Positions 6,702-10,275 of a stretch of 10,275 nucleotides of DNA are shown here, piece by piece (within the stretch, counting starts at the first letter, position 1; each line of letters starts with the position of its first letter). The translations under genes were made by a program, and so were the position numbers. The notes beneath the pieces were generated by a model. That model made no database searches. It was given only the letters and a program-made list of their open reading frames with translations, and had not been told where the DNA came from. This DNA is from Baffinella frigidus (Eukaryota; Cryptophyceae; Cryptomonadales; Baffinellaceae). The DNA lies in contig MU646304.1 of the NCBI GenBank assembly GCA_026770585.1, forward strand, positions 1,290,795-1,301,069, given 5' to 3'.

Positions 6702-6891
6702 TACAGGGATACCTCATGTACAAGAACCCGTAACTTAAGAATACGGAACGGATTCGACCCTTGCGTGTTTTTAGTTTAGGACCAGAGAGTTGACTAAATC
6801 TTGCGAGGTCAACCCTCTGGTACTAGATTAAGAACATCACGACCGACCGATCCTCGAGCAAGGGAGTTCTCATAGGCGAAATGTCCCTGTG
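6702..6891. mobile_element. TA-flanked fold-back element, CAGGGG type, diverged copy
   Basis: The left end TACAGGGATACCTCATGTAC and the right end, read in complement as CAGGGACATTTCGCCTATGA, both align with the CAGGGGTACCTCGCTCATAA ends of the element at 3499, including the following AAGAACCC. A second, internal inverted repeat sits in the middle: 28-base arms at 6767-6794 and 6808-6835 with about five mismatches and a 13-base loop. At ~190 bases it is longer than its relatives. The right TA is blurred (TGTGTA). Confidence 0.65.
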
Positions 6892-7072
6892 TGTAGGGTT
6901 TCAGTGCGCCCCTCGGGCACCCGTCGTACGTGGGGTGGGTTAGGGCGCGGGACTGGTGGGGGTGAGGAGATCATCGGGGGAGAAACAAACAGCGAGTGCT
7001 GTCGCAATCCAAGGTATGTGAGGGCTGACGTATTCATCATCAGCCCACGGATACCTCCTGAGCGTCGTCCTG

Positions 7073-7192
7073 TACAGGGGTACCTCGCTCATCAGAAAAC
7101 GTCCCCCCCCTTAGGACCGCCATAGAGCCCCAGGCATAGCTCTACTGTAGGGTCTTGCGGGGGCGCTTTCTTATGAGGGAGGAACCCGTTTA
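7073..7192. mobile_element. TA-flanked fold-back element, CAGGGG type, copy 2
   Basis: Left end TACAGGGGTACCTCGCTCAT with AGAAAACGTCCCCCCCC and TTAGGACC. The right end is CTTTCTTATGAGGGAGGAAC followed by CCGTTTA, a decayed complement of the left. About 120 bases with TA at both borders, closely matching the copy at 3499 in length and layout. The two arms have diverged from each other, so it looks older or less constrained. No protein. Confidence 0.8.
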
Positions 7193-7312
7193 GTCGGTTC
7201 TGCTGAAACGGAGCATGCGCGATGAGCAGGAAAAACACGTGACATCGCGCCTGAAAAGGAGTGCACCAGCTTCGGCAGTCACAGCACCATCCACCACCCC
7301 GCGCCCCGCATG

Positions 7313-7364
7313 CTCTGGGGATAAAGTCATTCCGGTCATCCTACACGGGACTGTATCCCCAGAA
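7313..7364. mobile_element. CTCTGGGG fold-back element, short copy
   Basis: CTCTGGGGATA at the left and TATCCCCAGAA at the right bracket a 30-base interior that includes GGTCATCCTACACGGG, similar to GGTCCTACGTGGGG in the copy at 6129. This looks like an internally deleted member of the same family. Confidence 0.6.
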
Positions 7365-7452
7365 CACCCCTCCCAGTTGCCAGCAACAGCTGCAAGCTCC
7401 TCGAACCTGAAAGCCCCTGCGCCGCGCGAGAGCCACGGAGGGCCCTTCGGGG

Positions 7453-7571
7453 GTTATTCAAAAGTCATTTTTTTGAAGAAAACGGCTCCAAGAACGAGCA
7501 AATGGCTCCAAGAACGAGCACCGGATAACCCTCGAAGGGCCTTGCGTGCTTATGAGCGAGGTACGAAAGCG
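7453..7571 (+). repeat. Diverged duplicated element (pair with 10066-10172)
   Basis: GTTATTCAAAAGT, AGAAAACGGCTCCAAGAACG, then a second GGCTCCAAGAACGAGC 19-20 bases on, GGATAACC and GCGTG...TACGAAAGCG align in order with 10066-10172. Inverted ends are visible here: GGGCCCTTCGGGGGTTATTC (from 7440) against GGATAACCCTCGAAGGGCC (to 7541). The shared part is read in different frames in the two copies, so it is not coding. This copy carries an extra TGAGCGAGG between two TA dinucleotides. Confidence 0.75.
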
Positions 7572-8024
7572 TTTGACTCGAGATGCGCAGCCTCACATTC
7601 CTCGGTCTGCCTTTGTCAATCGGAGGCCTAGGTCTGTCTCCCCGTCCTAGGTCTGCGTCTGTTAATCGGGACTCCTCGTCGAATACATTTAGAGCAGAAA
7701 CTCAAACACAATAAGGGCCACGAGAGTATATGTTCATTATGCGGCAAGACTGACGGAGGCAGAGGCAGGAGGCGCGCGTCTCTGCTCCGAAGAGAGCTCC
7801 GTGCGCGCGCATCCACCAGAGGCGCGGGACCCTCTCCTTGATGTTCCGTCTACTTAGAGCATGCCCCGCCCGTCTGGCCGGAGAGGCCCCTGCGTCGCAG
7901 AAGCGTCAGGACGGGCACCAACTGTGGTTGCTCGCGTACGTAACACGCCGGTCTCTCCCCGTCTCTCTCTCTCTCACGCCCTCTCTCACCATCTCCACAC
8001 GTCCTCAGTCCACGCTGACAGCAA
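7572..8024. other. Unassigned stretch
   Basis: About 450 bases with no supported gene. CCTAGGTCTG occurs twice (about 7626 and 7648), and a CTCTCTCT-rich patch sits near 7960-7985. Short open frames exist on both strands but overlap each other and show no family features. Confidence 0.4.
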
Positions 8025-8149
8025 CACCCAACACACCCACCACCCACCACCCACCACCCACCACCCACCACCCACCACCCTACACCCTACACCTTACACC
8101 TTACACCCTACACCCTACACCCTACACCCTACACCCTACACCCTACACC
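8025..8149 (+). repeat. CACCCAC and CCCTACA tandem tract
   Basis: The first half is (CACCCAC)n-like, the second about ten copies of CCCTACA with two CCTTACA variants. CCCTACA differs by one base from the plant-type telomeric C-strand unit CCCTAAA and is in the same heptamer register, so this may be a derived telomere-like satellite. The open frames through it are repeat artefacts. Confidence 0.85.
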
Positions 8150-8517
8150 ACGCACACAGGACGGTGCGGTGGTTCGGACGAGTCCAATAAATCTACCAGC
8201 GCCAGACATGAAGTCTGCTGGCTGTAACGGAGTACTAGGACAGTAGAACTCCCTGAGAGAGAGCTGGTACGCTCTAGGCCGTAGGCCTACCCTTGGAGCC
8301 ATTACTTAGTTGAGTAATCGAGGAACCCTGAAGGGGTTTCCTGTACCCCCCTTACACTGGCTCATTTCCCGTGAGGTCTCCCGCGGGCGACGCCAACGCC
8401 ATCCACTAGCGGGTGCGGGCACGTGAATCCCCAACCCTCCACTATCCTGCGCAGGGTTTCAACCAGGGCGGAATCTGAACCAGACAGACTCAGTCAGCAC
8501 CCTTCAAGACTGCGATT
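8150..8517. other. Unassigned stretch
   Basis: No gene or RNA found. It contains a short CCGTAGGCCTAC palindrome at about 8279-8290, TTACTTAGTTGAGTAA and AGGAACCCTGAAGGGGTTTCCT (about 8321-8342), all small hairpins. The GGTTCAAA-like and AACCAGG stretches near 8456-8485 do not fit a tRNA fold. Confidence 0.4.
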
Positions 8518-8519
8518 TG

Positions 8520-8735
8520 TCAAGAGTGGCGGGAGTCTCGCGTAGGGTTTAGGTTTTGGGTTTTTGGGTTTAGGGTTTGGGGTTTGGGGTTGAGAGGTTT
8601 GGGGTTTAGGGTTTGGGGGTTAGGGTTTATGGTTTTCGGGTTTGGGCGAAGGGGTTTGGGGGGGTGAGCGTCGCACCCGGAGGAGAGGCCTGGCACGTTG
8701 AACGAGGTTCCCGGCCGCAGCTCATACTCCGCATT
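8520..8735 (-). CDS. PITH-domain protein, candidate last exon (C-terminal end)
   Basis: On the minus strand, CTAATTCCACCTCCTACAG (branch-point-like CTAAT, pyrimidines, CAG) ends at 8736. The phase that matches the upstream exon is open from 8735 and begins NAEYELRPGTSFNVPGL. A Tyr-Glu followed by Arg-Pro shortly after the GLKGE motif is what I expect at the end of PITH domains (YE...NPADH in family members), so splicing 9289 to 8735 gives a sensible join; the usual DH is not seen. After about 25 residues the frame enters the telomere-like tract at 8646-8543 and continues as Asn-Pro-Lys-rich repeat until TGA at 8522-8520. Whether the true protein ends through this tract, or uses a donor or stop missed here, is open. 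Confidence 0.5.
   Translation of the reverse strand, partial: NAEYELRPGTSFNVPGLSSGCDAHPPKPLRPNPKTINPNPQTLNPKPLNPKPQTLNPKTQNLNPTRDSRHS
8543..8646 (-). repeat. Interstitial TTTAGGG-type tract in reverse orientation
   Basis: About 100 bases of GGGTTTAGGGTTTGGGGTTT-like units on the + strand, opposite to every other telomere-like tract in the window. It is degenerate (TTTGGGG, TTTTGGG, TTATGG). It overlaps the open frame of the putative last PITH exon. Confidence 0.9.
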
Positions 8736-9288
8736 CTGTAGGAGGTGGAATTAGAATCCATCAGGAAAATGCTCGTATGAGCGGCCGACACGGGGTACAG
8801 TAAGTGGCACAATGCGTAGCATGTGCGACGCTGACGCTGGTTGTTTGGCGATAAACCATCAATCTCTCCGCATTATGATGAGAAGATACGTGTGCACCAG
8901 ACACATGAAGAGACGTTTGCCCATACAACACCGAACAATACGCACCCAAGGGCAAACACAAAAATGTGAAAAGCGAAACGCCTGTTTCAACAGGCAGGGG
9001 GGTGTTTGGTGAGTTGGTGGGTGCTGACAGGATGAGAGGAAACGAGCAGGTCGCGTCCCGCGCGAGGGTGGAATTGCTGACTGTTTCCCGCGCGACGGGT
9101 GTGTGCGGGAGGGGAGATCAGGACACGATCGGGTGCCGTGCACAGCGGCGAGTGTGCGGCACACCCTGCAGAGCGGAGGAGTGCAAAGGCGGGGCGGGCG
9201 TGCTCATAACCTTGCGTCCTCAGGTGCCCGTAGAGCCTAGATACCCACAGGGCGGAAGGGAGAGCAGGGGGTGCGGCGGAAGGGGCAC
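8736..9288 (-). other. Putative intron between the two PITH exons
   Basis: A 553-base interval starts (minus strand) at CAG|GTGCCC after 9289 and ends at CTACAG before 8735. It contains no PITH-like coding sequence and no repeat of the families seen elsewhere. Small hairpins lie at 8980-8995 (GCCTGTT-TC-AACAGGC, perfect) and 8915-8957 (GTTTGCCC ... GGGCAAAC). Open frames on both strands here are GC-driven and unsupported. Confidence 0.45.
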
Positions 9289-9402
9289 CTGCACGATGCC
9301 GCCGATGTTGACGTTGAGACACTCCCCCTTGAGACCGATCCAGTCGATTCGCGTCTGGTCCGCGCCGTGGTTTTCTTGCACGAAGAGGGTCAGAGACTGG
9401 AT
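9289..9402 (-). CDS. PITH-domain protein exon (PITHD1 / TXNL1 C-terminal type)
   Basis: In the frame that starts after CCCCACCCCACCAG (acceptor-like, with TGA nine codons or so upstream), 38 codons read IQSLTLFVQENHGADQTRID followed by WIGLKGECLNVNIGGIVQ, ending at CAG|GTGCCC, a donor-like site. The order of a beta strand (SLTLFV), a Gly-Ala-Asp/Thr turn and an I-x-Y/W-IGL-K/R-GE strand is the signature of the PITH domain, a beta-sandwich found in human PITHD1 and at the C-terminus of thioredoxin-like protein 1, which binds the 26S proteasome. PITHD1-like proteins are cytosolic or nuclear. The exon is 114 bases, phase 0 at both ends. The N-terminal two thirds of the domain are not found in the window. 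Family assignment is from memory of the motif. Confidence 0.75.
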
Positions 9403-9431
9403 CTGGTGGGGTGGGGCACGCGTTCAACGTG

Positions 9432-9594
9432 AATAGGGTAAGGGACTGGCATGGGGTAGTGAGGCCTACGGTATTGACTACGGTAGGCCGTAGGGCCCCT
9501 AGGACCTATTTTTTTATAGGAGCCTCTTAGGCCACTACGGCCTACCGTCGTAAATACCTCAGGCCCAACTACCCCATGTTCAGTCCGTTATCCT
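9432..9594. mobile_element. Large CCTACGG-rich fold-back element, copy 2
   Basis: A 163-base imperfect palindrome. Left arm AATAGGGTAAGGGACTGGCA-TGGGGTAGT, then CCTACGGTATTGACTACGG and TAGGCCGTAG; right arm the complement, from CTACGGCCTACCGTCGTAAA to CAACTACCCCATG and GTCCGTTATCCTA. The loop is a T run (ATTTTTTTATAGG). No protein. It lies exactly between the two copies of the PITH exon start. Confidence 0.75.
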
Positions 9595-9602
9595 ACGGAC
9601 CT

Positions 9603-9645
9603 GGTTTTCTTACACGAAAATAGTCACCGACTGGATCTGGCGGGA
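9603..9645 (-). pseudogene. Second, stop-containing copy of the PITH exon start
   Basis: On the minus strand this 43-base stretch aligns with 9411-9369 at about 35 of 43 positions. It reads IQSVTIFV, stop (TAA where the intact copy has CAA), ENQ, and then CAG|GTCCGT, a possible donor. The differences from the intact copy in the hydrophobic strand are conservative (L to V, L to I), and SVTIFV...NQ is closer to the thioredoxin-like-1 version of the motif. The sequence beyond ENQ does not continue the domain. It may be a decayed alternative exon, a relic of a neighbouring paralogue, or a piece copied with the fold-back element. Confidence 0.55.
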
Positions 9646-9661
9646 CCAGCTCATCTGAAAA

Positions 9662-9805
9662 GCTTACGCCAGCGAGGTACCTGGAGCCTACGGATTGCCT
9701 ACGGTAGGAGCCCCCCTCCTACGACTTTTCAAGTCCTTTTTGTTTTAAGCGTCGTAGGAGGAGGGGGGGCTCCTACCGTAGGCTAAGGGGTCCGCTGGCG
9801 TTAGC
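9662..9805. mobile_element. Large CCTACGG-rich fold-back element, copy 3
   Basis: A 144-base palindrome with ends GCTTACGCCAGCG and the complement CGCTGGCGTTAGC, followed by CCTACGGTAGGAGCCCCCC and CTCCTACGAC arms around a ~28-base AT-rich loop (TTTTCAAGTCCTTTTTGTTT). The left arm holds an extra CCTACGGATTG. AGCT borders both ends. It has no coding capacity. Confidence 0.75.
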
Positions 9806-10051
9806 TTGTGGCATTACAGCGTTGACTTTGCCAACGGTGCGAACACCGGGCAGTCGGCATGCGGTACTGAACATCGGTAGGCCCTAGGGCTCCTGCAACC
9901 GCCGTATGCTGTGGGTTCAATATCGTGCGCTCAAAAAACTGGTTCCACAACGTCAGCCTACCGAGTTTGCTCAGCCTGACAGGCGCAGGCCACCAGAAGC
10001 TCGCAGTTGGAAGCGGGCAACAACGCAGGATTGGAGAGGGGGGGTGTAATG
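9806..10051. other. Unassigned spacer
   Basis: No gene recognised. A small inverted pair GCATGCGG ... CCGTATGC (about 9858-9910) encloses CGGTAGGCCCTAGGGCTCC, echoing the CCTACGG words of the neighbouring fold-back elements. I looked on the minus strand for upstream PITH exons and found none I could defend. Confidence 0.35.
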
Positions 10052-10065
10052 TTTTCAGGGAAAAC

Positions 10066-10172
10066 GGTATTCAAAAGTAAATTTTCAGCAGAAAACGGCT
10101 CCAAGAACGACCCAATGGCTCCAAGTACGACCCTGGAATACCCTACCCAAGAGCCTGGCGTGGTTACGAAAG
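10066..10172 (+). repeat. Diverged duplicated element (pair with 7453-7571)
   Basis: GGTATTCAAAAGTAAA, AGAAAACGGCTCCAAGAACG, a second GGCTCCAAGTACGACC, GGAATACCC and GGCGTGGTTACGAAAGGCG match the 7.4 kb copy in order. The internal double GGCTCCAAG-ACGA is shared, so the duplication inside the element predates its dispersal. GGTATTC/GAATACC are short inverted ends. The 10176-10275 remainder is spacer. Confidence 0.75.
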
Positions 10173-10275
10173 GCGCGGATGGAATCCTGCGTGCAAACAC
10201 ATCAGCAGAGCATGCGGAGTAACCCTAAGCCCCCCTCCATCCGCATTGGAGCACTCTCGGCTCGGCTCAGTGAGA

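Noticed and set aside
7215-7631. 138-codon plus-strand frame
   Set aside because: It crosses a CTCTGGGG element and the duplicated element, and the matching copy at 10066 is read in another frame, so protein-level conservation is absent.
8980-8995. GCCTGTT-TC-AACAGGC hairpin as an intrinsic terminator
   Set aside because: No T run follows on either strand, and the setting is eukaryotic.
8987-9427. 146-codon minus-strand frame and 156-codon plus-strand frame over the PITH exon
   Set aside because: Both are shadows: the PITH signature lies in a third frame that is bounded by splice-like sites, and the rest of these frames is intronic.
9603-9645. Reassigned TAA codon (Gln)
   Set aside because: One site only, in a fragment whose domain does not continue; the intact copy has CAA. 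A nonsense mutation is simpler.
9958-10222. Open frames of 80 (minus) and 71 (plus) codons
   Set aside because: Both overlie the dispersed element at 10066-10172, and I see no conserved frame between its two copies.

Overview
This window looks like subtelomeric or repeat-dense nuclear DNA of a eukaryote, most likely a microbial alga or other protist with plant-type telomeres. The evidence is four tracts of telomere-like heptamers (CCCTGAA, CCCTAAA and the TTTAGGG complement), spliced-gene architecture, microsatellites and many fold-back elements. There is no bacterial-style gene packing, rRNA or tRNA. The mix of repeats reminds me of cryptophyte-type nuclear genomes, but nothing here fixes the lineage.

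Layout. Bases 1-310 are telomere-like: a rather homogeneous CCCTGAA tract, then a short CCCTAAA tract fused to the first dispersed repeat. From 311 to 5829 the window is dominated by about 16 copies of one non-coding repeat family in two diverged subfamilies, A and B. Every copy is on the + strand. Most copies share the same 3' end, (ACCTAAAGG)n, and many lack their 5' part. A 0.7 kb degenerate CCCTAAA tract (2629-3321) and a fold-back element next to an AG microsatellite (3499-3807) interrupt this array. From about 5.8 to 8.2 kb there is no recognisable gene, only several small inverted-repeat elements (TA-flanked CAGGGG type and CTCTGGGG type), a CACCCAC/CCCTACA tract and low-similarity spacer.

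The only recognisable protein-coding material is on the minus strand near the right end. Two phase-compatible exons (9402-9289 and 8735 downwards) encode the C-terminal half of a PITH domain (PITHD1 / thioredoxin-like-1 C-terminal type). The last exon's reading frame runs into a reverse-oriented telomeric tract. A second, diverged copy of the start of the PITH exon, carrying a stop codon, lies upstream at 9645-9603. Two large fold-back elements (9432-9594 and 9662-9805) lie beside this duplicate. Earlier PITH exons were not found, so the gene may be broken or may continue outside the window.

The genes do not form a pathway. The main interest is the single-orientation, 5'-truncated repeat family with a telomere-like tail and a conserved hairpin, and the PITH gene remodelled by repeats.
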